NCBI RefSeq assembly: GCF_002770725.1
Contig: NZ_NQVN01000002.1
Location: 212,622 to 276,621 of the forward strand
Source: Pleomorphomonas carboxyditropha
Lineage (GTDB): Bacteria; Pseudomonadota; Alphaproteobacteria; Rhizobiales; Pleomorphomonadaceae
DNA length: 64,000 nt
Direction: 5' to 3'
Of this stretch, positions 33,830-42,670 are shown in pieces. Numbering within the stretch: position 1 is the first letter of the stretch; every line of letters begins with the position of its first letter. The translations under genes were made by a program, and so were the position numbers. Under the pieces are notes generated by a model. That model was given only the letters and a program-made list of their open reading frames with translations, was not told where the DNA came from and ran no database searches.

Positions 33830-35112
33830 GGTCTGGCCTCCATCGCCTCGTGGGCGGCTCCTTGCGATCGCGGCCCCGCCATCGCTCGGTCCCGGACATG
33901 CTCGGGCCGGAAGCCGATGCCGACGAGGCGGCCGGCGAGATGGGCCAGCACCGGCCAGCGCGCGATGAAACGCATGAAGGAGGGCGGACCATTGCGCGTC
34001 GCATCCTCCTTCTCCCGCTTGCGCCGGTCGCGTTGCATCATCAGTTGCAGCTTCTGCGTCGCCCTGGTCGGGAAGGAGCGCCGCGCCTCGACGGCGGCGA
34101 GATGGCGGTCCGTCAGCCCATTTTCGCGGAGCGGCGCGGCGAGGATATTGGCGGCCGCCACGGCGTCCTGGATCGCGAGGTTGACGCCGAAGCCGCCGAT
34201 CGGCGACATCGCATGGGCGGCATCGCCGATGCAGATCAGCCCGGGCCGCCACCAGCGCTTCAGCCGGTCGATGCGCACGCTGAGCCGGTGCACGTCGTCC
34301 CAGGACCGGATTTCCTCCACCCGGTCGGCCGGCAGAGGCGAGGCGGCGGCGACGGCCGCCCGAAAGGCCTCGATGCCCCGCGCCTTCACGTCGTCAAAGC
34401 TTCCTTTGCGCACCACGTAGCCGCATTGCCAGTAGCTGCCGCGATCCACCATGACGAAGCCCTGGCGCGGCCCGCCATGCCCCATGGTGTAGGGCGGATC
34501 ATCGGGCCGGTGCGTGAGCTGCATCCACAGCACGTCGCGAGGGGCGCCGAACCGCTCGATGTCGAGCCCGGCCTTCTCGCGCACGATCGAATTGCGGCCG
34601 TCCGCGCCGACCACGAGCGCGGATCTGATCGTCAGGTCGCCGTCGGGCGTCGCGGCACGAACGCCGGTGGTCCGGCCATCGTCGTCGATCAGCCCGGCGA
34701 CCTTGGCCTGCATGATGAGGCGGAACTTCGGCAAGCGCCCGGCCTCGCGCGCGAGATAGTCGAGGAACTCCCATTGCGGCATGAAGGCGATGAAGCGGCA
34801 TCGCGTCCGCAGGCGCGAGAAATCGGCGATGGTGATGTCCCTGCCGCCGATCTCGGCATGGAGCCGCGGCGCTTCGGTGTGCGGCAGCTTCAGGAGCTCG
34901 TCGAGCAGGCCCAGCTCGTGCATCACCTCGAGGGTCGAGGGATGGATGGTGTCGCCGCGGAAGTCGCGGAGGAAATCGCCGTGCTTCTCGATGACGGTGA
35001 CGTCGACGCCGGTGCGCGCCAGGAGCAGGCCCAGCATGAGGCCGGCGGGACCGGCGCCGACGACGGCGCAATCGGTCTCGATGGTCGTTGCCGTCCTTTC
35101 GCCGTCGGTCAT
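33826..35112 (-). CDS. FAD-dependent monooxygenase (PHBH/UbiH-like)
   Basis: A 428-residue flavoprotein: N-terminal FAD GxGxxG motif VVGAGPAGLMLGLLLARTG (~17-35), the DG motif VVGADGRNSIVREKAG, and the second FAD motif CIGDAAHAMSPIGGFGVNLAIQDA. This is the aromatic hydroxylase/UbiH architecture, acting in the cytoplasm on an unknown aromatic or quinone-like substrate with NAD(P)H. It starts at ATG 35112 and is followed by the membrane methyltransferase, a pairing that recalls hydroxylation followed by O-methylation. Confidence 0.92.
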   Translation of the reverse strand: MTDGERTATTIETDCAVVGAGPAGLMLGLLLARTGVDVTVIEKHGDFLRDFRGDTIHPSTLEVMHELGLLDELLKLPHTEAPRLHAEIGGRDITIADFSRLRTRCRFIAFMPQWEFLDYLAREAGRLPKFRLIMQAKVAGLIDDDGRTTGVRAATPDGDLTIRSALVVGADGRNSIVREKAGLDIERFGAPRDVLWMQLTHRPDDPPYTMGHGGPRQGFVMVDRGSYWQCGYVVRKGSFDDVKARGIEAFRAAVAAASPLPADRVEEIRSWDDVHRLSVRIDRLKRWWRPGLICIGDAAHAMSPIGGFGVNLAIQDAVAAANILAAPLRENGLTDRHLAAVEARRSFPTRATQKLQLMMQRDRRKREKEDATRNGPPSFMRFIARWPVLAHLAGRLVGIGFRPEHVRDRAMAGPRSQGAAHEAMEARP

Positions 35113-35235
35113 GAGACCGCCTCCCTCAATCCAGGCGCCGGTGCGCTTGCACCAAAATACTATTCTATTCCCGATGGCCGCCCCGATAAAGGCGACGGAT
35201 CATTTGCCGGATGGACTTGCGCGAGCGGTCCCGGC

Positions 35236-35574
35236 TCAGTCGCCGTCACCCGGCTTCGGACTGAAGTCCGGGAGCTTGTTGGCAACGCCGTTCAGCGCGT
35301 CCGCTTCCGGCAGCGGCTCCTTTTTCCGGGTAATGTTCGGCCACTTCTCCGCGTATTCCTGATTCAGCCGAAGCCATTGCGGCGCGGCCGCCAGATCGGT
35401 GTCCGGGAAGATCGCCTCGGCCGGACACTCGGGAACGCAGACGCCGCAATCGATGCATTCGTCCGGGTGAATGACCAGCATGTTCTCGCCCTCGTAGAAG
35501 CAGTCTACGGGGCAGACCTCCACACAATCGGTGAACTTGCACTTGATGCAATTGTCTGTGACGACGTGGGTCAT
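35236..35574 (-). CDS. fdxA: Seven-iron ferredoxin
   Basis: A 112-residue ferredoxin starting at ATG 35574 (GAGG 6 nt upstream). Cysteines are C9, C12 (variant), C17, C21, C25, and C40, C43, C46, C50, the pattern of the [3Fe-4S][4Fe-4S] ferredoxin FdxA common in alphaproteobacteria. The motifs [17 protein letters not shown] and [12 protein letters not shown] are clear, followed by the family's long C-terminal tail. A low-potential electron carrier in the cytoplasm. A 23-bp NsrR-like operator lies 27 bp before the start, so it is likely derepressed by nitric oxide. Confidence 0.95.
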   Translation of the reverse strand: MTHVVTDNCIKCKFTDCVEVCPVDCFYEGENMLVIHPDECIDCGVCVPECPAEAIFPDTDLAAAPQWLRLNQEYAEKWPNITRKKEPLPEADALNGVANKLPDFSPKPGDGD

Positions 35575-35600
35575 GCCCATCCTCATTCCAGCGGCCATAA

Positions 35601-35623
35601 AAGATATATATCAAATGAATCTT
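35601..35623 (-). promoter_or_regulatory. NsrR-like operator upstream of fdxA
   Basis: An 11-1-11 palindrome: left arm AAGATATATAT, spacer C, right arm AAATGAATCTT. The right arm differs from the known NsrR half-site AAATGCATCTT at one base. The outer seven bases AAAAGAT and ATCTTTT (35599-35625) pair perfectly. Confidence 0.7.
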
Positions 35624-35706
35624 TTAGCGCAACCGATACCTCGCGGGCCAGCGAAGGGCGCAATCGCGCTTGTCCCCGCACGCCGCCGAGGCCATGCGCG
35701 GCCCGG

Positions 35707-36183
35707 TTAACGGCTTGTCCAGGCGGCCGCGAAATCCGGGCCGCGCATGTCGTCGACGGCTGGGGGCGGCACCTTGAAATCGCATTCCCTGAGCATGAGG
35801 TCGGCGAGGGTGTAGCGGTCGAGCGTGGCAACGAACGAGCCCAGGGCCTCGTTGAGGACGTTGGGTAGGCGGCAGCAACCGGTAATGACGCACCGATTGC
35901 CGGTGGCAAAGCATTCGACCAGGGCGAAATCCGGCTCGGTCGCCCGCACCACCGCGCCGAGGTTTATATTTTCAGGAGCCTTGGCCAGCGTGAACCCGCC
36001 CGATCTCCCGCGAACGCCCTTGAGATATCCCGTCTTGGTCAGGATATTGACCACCTTCATCAGGTGGGCGCGGGAGATGCCGTAAACCCTCGAGGTCTCC
36101 TCGATGGTGATCAGCCGATCGCCGGCCGATCCGGCATACATCAGCACGCGCAATGCATAATCGGAGAATGTCGTCAGCCGCAT
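35707..36183 (-). CDS. nsrR: Rrf2 family nitric oxide-responsive repressor (NsrR)
   Basis: A 158-residue Rrf2-type winged-helix protein starting at ATG 36183 (MRLTTFSDYALRVLMYAG). The recognition region is ITIEETSRVYGISRAHLMKVVNIL (~26-49). Cysteines C91, C98 and C103/C104 in ECFATGNRCVITGCCRL fit the iron-sulfur ligand set of NsrR, which loses DNA binding when NO attacks the cluster. It lies between fdxA and the divergent nnrU-nnrS genes, both of which carry matching operators. Confidence 0.92.
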   Translation of the reverse strand: MRLTTFSDYALRVLMYAGSAGDRLITIEETSRVYGISRAHLMKVVNILTKTGYLKGVRGRSGGFTLAKAPENINLGAVVRATEPDFALVECFATGNRCVITGCCRLPNVLNEALGSFVATLDRYTLADLMLRECDFKVPPPAVDDMRGPDFAAAWTSR

Positions 36184-36280
36184 GCCATCTACCCGGTCGA
36201 CGACGCGGCATTCCCGCGCCCGTTCGGAACCGCTTCGTCCCGGTCGTTCGCGGAAACCAGGGAAGCCTTCCGCGCCGTAT

Positions 36281-36303
36281 ATGATATACAGTAAATGAAT
36301 CTT
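36281..36303 (+). promoter_or_regulatory. NsrR-like operator between nsrR and nnrU
   Basis: Left arm ATGATATACAG, spacer T, right arm AAATGAATCTT. The right arm is identical to the fdxA operator and the left shares 8 of 11 bases with it. It lies 35 bp before the nnrU start and ~100 bp from the nsrR start, so it may serve both. Confidence 0.65.
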
Positions 36304-36337
36304 ATTTTGGCGTCCACCCACCCCAGACGTTCCGACC

Positions 36338-37033
36338 ATGGCCGAGTTTCTCCTTGCCCTCCTTCTCTTCCTGACGTCGCACGTCGTGCCGCCGGCGCCG
36401 CCGGTCCGTCACAGGCTGATCGCGCTCCTCGGCCGTCGCGGATACCTTCTGGGATACTCCGTTCTTTCGCTCGTGCTGCTCGGCTGGATCATCGTCGCGG
36501 CGCGAGACGCGCCTTACGTCGGCCTCTGGACCTTCGCGCCATGGCAGCCCGTCATTCCCGTCGTCGCCATGCCGCTGGCGTTCTGGTTCGTCGTCGTGGG
36601 ACTTGCCGAACCCAATCCGCTGTCGATTTCGCTTCGCCGCAGCGATCCGGCGGCTCCGCTCGCGCCGATCGTCGCGACGACGCGGCATCCGGTGCTCTGG
36701 GGCTTCCTGATCTGGGCCGCGTCCCATCTTCCGGCCAACGGCGACCTGGTGTCCCTCATTCTGTTCGGTGGCATGGCCGTGTTGGCATTGGCGGCCATGC
36801 CCGTTCTCGACCGGCGGGCCCGCGTCCATCTCGGAGAACAGCGCTGGCAGGCCCTTGCGCGCGGCACCTCCGTCCTTCCCTTTCTCGCCGTCGTCTCGCG
36901 ACAGGTCCGGATCCGGTTCTCCCGCCGATTTGTGCTCTATACGGCCGTCGCTCTCGCCGCCTATGTCTGGTTTCTCCTTCAGGGTCATCGGCTGCTCATC
37001 GGACCCGACCCGCTGAGTCTGCTCTCGTGGTGA
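36338..37033 (+). CDS. nnrU: NnrU family membrane protein
   Basis: A 231-residue membrane protein with about five helices and the family stretch IVATTRHPVLWGFLIWAASHLPANGD (RHP motif similar to methyltransferase-fold membrane proteins). NnrU is encoded with denitrification and nitric-oxide response genes in rhizobia and Rhodobacter; its role is not known in detail. Start ATG 36338. It overlaps a possible nnrS start and forms one operon with it under an NsrR-like operator. Confidence 0.92.
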   Translation: MAEFLLALLLFLTSHVVPPAPPVRHRLIALLGRRGYLLGYSVLSLVLLGWIIVAARDAPYVGLWTFAPWQPVIPVVAMPLAFWFVVVGLAEPNPLSISLRRSDPAAPLAPIVATTRHPVLWGFLIWAASHLPANGDLVSLILFGGMAVLALAAMPVLDRRARVHLGEQRWQALARGTSVLPFLAVVSRQVRIRFSRRFVLYTAVALAAYVWFLLQGHRLLIGPDPLSLLSW

Positions 37034-37038
37034 CGCCC

Positions 37039-38211
37039 ATGCCGGCTTCCCGGTCGCGCTTCGTGCTGTTCGGCAACGGCTTCCGCCCGTTCTTTCTGGG
37101 CGGCGCGATCTGGGCGGCGGTCGCCATGCTGCTGTGGATCGCATTGCTGACCGGGCAGGTGAGCTTTGCGTCGCGTTACGGCGCCGTCGCCTGGCACGCG
37201 CACGAGTTCCTCTTCGGCTACGGTTCCGCCATCGTCGTGGGCTTCCTGCTGACGACGATTCCCAACTGGACCGGCCGGCTGCCGGTTCGCGGCAGGCCAT
37301 TGGGCGCTCTCTTCGCGGTCTGGGTGGCCGGGCGAATGGCCATCCTGTTCATCGACGTCGTCGGATTTGTCGCGGCGGCCGCCGTCGACAGCCTGTTCCT
37401 TGTCGGCTTCTCCGCCATCGTCTGGCGCGAAATCATGGCCGGCAAGAATTGGCGCAATCTCAAGATGGCGCTGATCCTCACCGTCCTGACGCTCGCCAAC
37501 ATCGCCTTTCACGCCGAGGTCTACCTATATGGCCAGCCGCTATACGCGATCCGCGCCACCACCTCGCTCCTGGCGATCCTGATCATGCTGATCGGCGGAC
37601 GGATCGTTCCGAGCTTCACCCGCAATTGGCTCGCCAAGCGCCAAGGCCGGCCTCTCCCGACGCCCTTCAACGCGTTCGACCGCTACGCGCTCGGCTGCGC
37701 CGGAGCGAGCCTCGGGATTTGGGTCGTTTTTCCGGATCGCGTCCTCACGGCGGCGGCGCTCGTCCTGAGCGCCCTGCTGCAGGGCATCCGGCTCGCCCGA
37801 TGGGCGGGGCTCCGCACCTGGCGCGAGCCGCTCGTTCTCGTCCTGCACGTCGGATATGCCTTCATACCCTTCGGCTTTTTCCTGGTCGGCATCTCGAACA
37901 TATGGCCGGAGGCCATGCCGCCCGCCACGGCGCTTCATGCCTGGACGGCCGGCGCCGTCGGGGTCATGACGCTCGCCGTGATGACCCGTACGAGCCGGGG
38001 GCACTCCGGCCGCCCCCTCGCGTCTTCCCCGACGACGACCTTCATCTATCTGCTGGCAATTCTTTCGGTGATCTTGCGGCTGGCGACCGCCGTCCTCGCC
38101 GACTGGACGACTACGCTGCTCGAACTGGCGGCCGCCGCCTGGGTGGCCGCGTTTCTCGCCTTCGCGGCGCTCTATGGGCCGATGCTCTTGTGGACCCGGA
38201 CGAAGACCTGA
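37039..38211 (+). CDS. nnrS: NnrS family heme- and copper-containing membrane protein
   Basis: A 390-residue protein with about twelve transmembrane helices. Histidine-containing stretches FRPFFLGGAIWAA, WHAHEFLFGYGSAIVVGFLLT, NIAFHAEVY and LHAWTAGAVGVMTLAVMTR are the NnrS hallmarks. NnrS lessens damage from NO to the iron-sulfur pools under nitrosative stress. ATG 37039 is used; GTG 37030 would overlap the nnrU stop by 4 bp. No nitrite or NO reductase is in the window, so the pair looks like stress defence rather than part of a denitrification operon here. Confidence 0.93.
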   Translation: MPASRSRFVLFGNGFRPFFLGGAIWAAVAMLLWIALLTGQVSFASRYGAVAWHAHEFLFGYGSAIVVGFLLTTIPNWTGRLPVRGRPLGALFAVWVAGRMAILFIDVVGFVAAAAVDSLFLVGFSAIVWREIMAGKNWRNLKMALILTVLTLANIAFHAEVYLYGQPLYAIRATTSLLAILIMLIGGRIVPSFTRNWLAKRQGRPLPTPFNAFDRYALGCAGASLGIWVVFPDRVLTAAALVLSALLQGIRLARWAGLRTWREPLVLVLHVGYAFIPFGFFLVGISNIWPEAMPPATALHAWTAGAVGVMTLAVMTRTSRGHSGRPLASSPTTTFIYLLAILSVILRLATAVLADWTTTLLELAAAAWVAAFLAFAALYGPMLLWTRTKT

Positions 38212-38265
38212 GCCGATATCGACCTCAGATACCGGGATGGACTTGCTCCGGCCGGTCGAACGAGC

Positions 38266-38994
38266 TTAACCGGATTTCCGGGCCAGCAGTCCGGCGGCGC
38301 CGTCGAGCAGCAGGTCGAGCTTGCGGCGCCACCAGTGGCGGGGCTCGCCGGCGATCACCCCGGCCATCGCGGCGGCGACCGAATTCCCCGTGCCCTCGGC
38401 GGCGAACTCGGCCTCCCAGGACCGCCGCATGGCTTCGGCCACCGTCGTTCCATTGGCCGAGGCGCCGGCGAGGCGGCGCCAGCCGACGGCGGAATCGTTG
38501 GTCATGTCCATGATGCTGTCGACGACCAGCATGGCGTCGGAGCCGGAGAAGCCGGCGCCGGCCAGTTCGTCGCACATGGCGGCGAAGGCATGGACGACGG
38601 AGGGCGGCGTCGCCTCCAGCGCCCGGATCGTCTCGGCGACGCCGGGGTAACGCTCGTAGAGGTCCCAGACGGTTTCCGAGACGCGGACGAGATAGGCGCG
38701 CCAGTCCTCCGCCACGCCGCGCTGCCAGCCGATGCCGTCGAGCGCCCGGTCGACGGCGGCGCTCATCAGGTCGTCGCGGCCCTTGACGTGCCGGTAGAGC
38801 GTGGAATGGTCGACGCCGAGCGCCCGGCCGATCGTCATCAGCGTCGCCCGGTCGGGGCCGAGGCGGAGGGCGGCCTCGGCGATCGCCTCGCGGGTGACGC
38901 GGGGCGGCCGGCCGGCGGAACGGCGGCCTGCGGGATCGGCGACCGGCATGAGCTCCTCTTCGGCGGTTATCGGCGGATACATCGGTTCGGGCAT
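38266..38994 (-). CDS. TetR family transcriptional regulator
   Basis: A ~242-residue TetR-type regulator with a DNA-binding domain at residues ~30-80 (PPRVTREAIAEAALRLG, then GVDHSTLYRHVKGRDDLMSAAV). The C-terminal part is a variable helical ligand domain. It follows two ABC half-transporter genes on the same strand and probably represses them through the palindrome at 42739-42757. ATG 38994 is used; ATG 38982 and 38949 are possible later starts. Confidence 0.88.
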   Translation of the reverse strand: MPEPMYPPITAEEELMPVADPAGRRSAGRPPRVTREAIAEAALRLGPDRATLMTIGRALGVDHSTLYRHVKGRDDLMSAAVDRALDGIGWQRGVAEDWRAYLVRVSETVWDLYERYPGVAETIRALEATPPSVVHAFAAMCDELAGAGFSGSDAMLVVDSIMDMTNDSAVGWRRLAGASANGTTVAEAMRRSWEAEFAAEGTGNSVAAAMAGVIAGEPRHWWRRKLDLLLDGAAGLLARKSG

Positions 38995-39014
38995 TCGGTC
39001 AACGCCGCCAAGGG

Positions 39015-40814
39015 TCACCTGATCCGCCAGCCGGCCGCGCGGCTGCGGCCGTCCCAGAGCCGGCGATAGAGGCCGTTGTCGGCGAGCAGGTCCGTATGGC
39101 CGCCGCGCTCGACGATGCGGCCGCCATCCAGCACCAGGATCTGGTCGGCGGCGCGGATGGTCGACAGCCGGTGGGCGACGACGACCAGCGTCTTGTCGGC
39201 GACGAGGCTGGCCAGCGCCTTCTGGATGGCCAGCTCGTTGCTGGGGTCGATGGCCGCCGTCGCCTCGTCCAGCAGCACGATCGGCGCGTCCTTCAGGATG
39301 GCGCGGGCGATGGAGACGCGCTGGCGCTCGCCGCCCGACAGCGTGGCGCCGCCCTCGCCGACGCGCGTGTCGTAGCCGTCCGGCAGCGCCGCGATGAAGT
39401 CGTGCGCCTGGGCGGCGTGGGCCGCCGCCTCGACATCGGCGCGCGAGGCGCCGGCCCGGCCGAAGGCGATGTTGTCGAAGAGGGTGCCGGCGAACAGATA
39501 GACGTCCTGGAATACCACGGTGATCAGGGACGCCAGCCTTTCCTCGGAGAGATCGCGGACATCGACGCCGCCGATGCGGACGGCGCCGGCGCCGACGTCC
39601 CAGAAGCGGGCGATCAGGCTGAGCATGGTGCTCTTGCCGGAGCCCGACGGACCGACGATCGCCGTCATGGTCCGCTCCGGCGCCGCGAAGTCGACGCCCG
39701 ACAGCATCGGTTGGCCGGCCCGGTAGGCGAAGTCGACGGCTTCGAAACGGAGCGCGAAGCCGCGCGGCTCGGCCGGGACGGCCGGCGTCGGCAGCGGCTT
39801 TGCCGTGAGGATGCGGTCCATGCGGGTGAGCGAGGCGTCGGCCATGCGGACGAGCTCCATGACCTGGGCGAGGCCGAGGAGCGGCGCATAGGCGGCAAAG
39901 ACCAGCACCAGCGCCGCCACGCAGGTGGCGGTGTCGATGCTGCCGGCCTGGTAACGCAGGCCGGTCACCAGCATGACGACCGGCACGCCGGCCATCAGCG
40001 TCGCGCCGAACAGCGCCATCGGCATCGAAAGGCGGGCCACCATCTGGATGGAGAGCGCCCGGAAGGCCTCGACGGCGGCCCGGAAGCTCTCCTCGCCCTT
40101 GGCCATGCGGTTGAAGGCGCGGACGGTGGCGATGCCCTGGACGAATTCGATCATGCGGGCGCCGGCCGCCGCCTGCAGGTCCTGGCGGACGATGCCGAGC
40201 CGGGCCAGCCGCCGGCTCGACCACATGAACACCGGCAGCGCCGCCGCCATCGGGGCGAGGAGGGCGAGCCCGACCGCCCAGTCGCGGACGAGGAAGAAGG
40301 CGACGGCGACGACCGGCAGGCCAAAGGCCTGGGCGATGCGGCCGAGCGCGTCGGAAAGGAAGCTCTCCAGCATCTGCATGTCGGAGGTCAGCGCCGTCAC
40401 CGTGTCGCCGCGATGCCGCGACAGGTGGAAGCCCATCGGCAGGCGCCTGAGGTGGTCGAGGATCGACAGGCGGAGATCGCCGGCCAGCGCGAAGCTCGCC
40501 AGCCAACTGTCGCGGGCGGCGAGATAGCCGAACAGCACCTGGCCGGCGAGCGACGCGGCCATCAGCGCCGTCAGTTCGCCCGCCCAGCGGACGTCCATCG
40601 CCCGTCCTCCGGCAAGGCCGGTCAGCATCCAGACGACACCGCCGAAAGCGAGGCCGAGGCTGAGCGATTGCAGGAAGCGGAAGGCGACGCCACGCGCCAC
40701 CCTGCCGCGCCGCGAACCGGCGAGGCGCCAGACGCGGCGCAGGCTGGCAAGATCGGAATGGATGTCGGCGCCGGCGGCTTCGCCGGCCGGAACCAGAGGA
40801 TCGACGGCGGTCAT
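39015..40814 (-). CDS. ABC half-transporter (type IV exporter fold), second of a pair
   Basis: A 599-residue fused permease-ATPase. Residues ~30-320 hold six transmembrane helices, and the last ~240 the nucleotide-binding domain with Walker A GPSGSGKST, signature LSGGERQRVSIARAIL, Walker B IVLLDEATAAID and switch VAHRLST. ATG 40814 overlaps the partner's stop codon by 4 bp, so the two half-transporters form a heterodimer. The order and TetR neighbour recall YbtPQ/IrtAB-type siderophore systems, some of which import ferric siderophores; this is only a resemblance. Confidence 0.93.
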   Translation of the reverse strand: MTAVDPLVPAGEAAGADIHSDLASLRRVWRLAGSRRGRVARGVAFRFLQSLSLGLAFGGVVWMLTGLAGGRAMDVRWAGELTALMAASLAGQVLFGYLAARDSWLASFALAGDLRLSILDHLRRLPMGFHLSRHRGDTVTALTSDMQMLESFLSDALGRIAQAFGLPVVAVAFFLVRDWAVGLALLAPMAAALPVFMWSSRRLARLGIVRQDLQAAAGARMIEFVQGIATVRAFNRMAKGEESFRAAVEAFRALSIQMVARLSMPMALFGATLMAGVPVVMLVTGLRYQAGSIDTATCVAALVLVFAAYAPLLGLAQVMELVRMADASLTRMDRILTAKPLPTPAVPAEPRGFALRFEAVDFAYRAGQPMLSGVDFAAPERTMTAIVGPSGSGKSTMLSLIARFWDVGAGAVRIGGVDVRDLSEERLASLITVVFQDVYLFAGTLFDNIAFGRAGASRADVEAAAHAAQAHDFIAALPDGYDTRVGEGGATLSGGERQRVSIARAILKDAPIVLLDEATAAIDPSNELAIQKALASLVADKTLVVVAHRLSTIRAADQILVLDGGRIVERGGHTDLLADNGLYRRLWDGRSRAAGWRIR

Positions 40815-42670
40815 CGGGGCAGCGCCTCCTCGCGCGGGACGGGGAACGGCGCGGCGGCGGGCTTGAGGCCGAGATCGCGCGCCTCGGTGTAATCGCGCCA
40901 CAGGCGGGCATAGAGGCCGCCTCCCGCCACGAGGTCGTCATGGCGGCCGCGCTCGGCGACGCGGCCGCCGTCCAGCACCAGGATCTGGTCGGCCGCCATG
41001 ACGGTGTGCAGGCGGTGGGCGACGACGATCAGCGTGCGGCCGGCGGTCAGCGCGCCGATCGCCTCCTGGATCGCCGCCTCGTTGTCCGGGTCGGCGAAGG
41101 CGGTGGCCTCGTCGAGCACGATCACCGGCGCGTCCTTCAGGATGGCGCGGGCGATGGCGATGCGCTGCCGCTCGCCGCCGGAAAGCTGCCGCCCCCGATC
41201 GCCGAGCCGGGTGGCATAGCCGTCGGGCAGCGCCGTGATGAAGTCGTGGGCGCGCGCCGCCCGCGCCGCCGCCTCCACCTCGGCATCGGAGGCCCTGGGG
41301 TCGCCGTAGCGGATGTTGGCGGCGATGGTGTCGGAGAACAGGAAGCTGTCCTGGAAGACGAAGGCCACCGTTTCCATCAACTGATCGAGGGCGATGTCGC
41401 GAAGATCGACGCCGCCGAGGGTGACGCGGCCGGCGCGCGGATCGCGGAAGCGGGCGACGAGGCCGGCCACCGTGCTCTTGCCGGCGCCCGACGGGCCGAC
41501 CAGCGCGGTGACGGCTCCGGCACGGGCGGTGAAGCTGACATCGGAGAGCACGTCGACCGGACCGTAGCCGAAGGAGACGTTCTCGAAGACGACGTCGTGG
41601 CCGGCAAGCGCGACGCGCCGGCCGCTGTCGGGCTGCGGCGGCTCGGCGAGCGCCTCGGCCACCCGCGTCGAGCCCATGGAAATGTGGGCGAGCGTGTGGA
41701 ACTGGTTGAACAGCTTCATCAAGGGCTGGCTGTAGTTGGCGCCGAGAATGACGAACAGCGCCAGCGTCGGCAGGTCGAGCGAGCCGGCCGCCATCAGGAA
41801 GGCGCCAACGGGCAGGATCACCACGATGCCGGCGGGCGCCAGGGCGAAGAACGTGCCGCCGAGCGGCAGATAATCGCGGGCCCAGGCGGTCTCCACCGCG
41901 GCATAGCCGTGCACGGCGCCGGCCGTTTCGGCGAAGCTGTCGCCGCTGCGGTTGAAGATCTTGACCACCGCCATGCCGGCCAGGAACTCGACGATGGAGG
42001 CGTTCATGCGCGCGCCGGCCCGCTGGTAGTCGGCCGCCCGGCGGCCGCCGCGGCGCATGCCGAGCACGAGGGCGGCAAAGGAGATCGGCGTCAGCGCCAT
42101 GGTGGCGAGCGCCATCCGCCAGTCGACGGCGATCAACCAGGCGGAGACGGCGAGCCAGGTGGCGAGCGCGCTGACGCCCTCGGGAATGCCGTGGGCGAAG
42201 ATCAATTCCATGCTCTCCGGCTCGTCGATGACCAGCTTCTTGGCGTCGCCGCTCTTGCGGCCCTCGAACCAGCCGAGCGGCAGGGTGCCGAGATGGCGGG
42301 CGAGCGCAAGGCGCAGCCGGCAAAGCACGTCGAAGGCCACGACGTGCGACAGGCCGACGGCGGCGCCCATCAGCGCGTAGCCGACGATCACGGCGGCGAG
42401 CGCGACGCCGGCGGCCTTGAGCAGCAGGGCCGCGTCGATGCCGTCGGCGAGCACTGCCGTCAATACGCGGCAAACGGCGACGATCGGCAGCAGTTCGCAG
42501 GCGACGGCGGCGGTGGCGATGACGACGGCGGCTGCGAGATGAAGCCGGGAGCCGGCGAGGAAGCGCGACAAGAGCTTGAGGCTGGCGAGATAGTCGGGGG
42601 CGTCGGCGCCGGGCTTCGGTCGGCGATCGGCCTCCCCGACGGCCGGGCCGTCCCTGGTGATGTCGGTCAT
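40811..42670 (-). CDS. ABC half-transporter (type IV exporter fold), first of a pair
   Basis: A 619-residue fused permease-ATPase. N-terminal six-helix domain (first helix near LHLAAAVVIATAAVACELL), then the ATPase with Walker A GPSGAGKST, signature LSGGERQRIAIARAIL, Walker B VIVLDEATAFAD. The Walker B is followed by FADPDN, where most exporters have SALD, hinting at an asymmetric pair. ATG 42670 is used; TTG 42715 is an alternative start with GGGAG upstream. Forms a dimer with the downstream half-transporter. Confidence 0.92.
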   Translation of the reverse strand: MTDITRDGPAVGEADRRPKPGADAPDYLASLKLLSRFLAGSRLHLAAAVVIATAAVACELLPIVAVCRVLTAVLADGIDAALLLKAAGVALAAVIVGYALMGAAVGLSHVVAFDVLCRLRLALARHLGTLPLGWFEGRKSGDAKKLVIDEPESMELIFAHGIPEGVSALATWLAVSAWLIAVDWRMALATMALTPISFAALVLGMRRGGRRAADYQRAGARMNASIVEFLAGMAVVKIFNRSGDSFAETAGAVHGYAAVETAWARDYLPLGGTFFALAPAGIVVILPVGAFLMAAGSLDLPTLALFVILGANYSQPLMKLFNQFHTLAHISMGSTRVAEALAEPPQPDSGRRVALAGHDVVFENVSFGYGPVDVLSDVSFTARAGAVTALVGPSGAGKSTVAGLVARFRDPRAGRVTLGGVDLRDIALDQLMETVAFVFQDSFLFSDTIAANIRYGDPRASDAEVEAAARAARAHDFITALPDGYATRLGDRGRQLSGGERQRIAIARAILKDAPVIVLDEATAFADPDNEAAIQEAIGALTAGRTLIVVAHRLHTVMAADQILVLDGGRVAERGRHDDLVAGGGLYARLWRDYTEARDLGLKPAAAPFPVPREEALPR

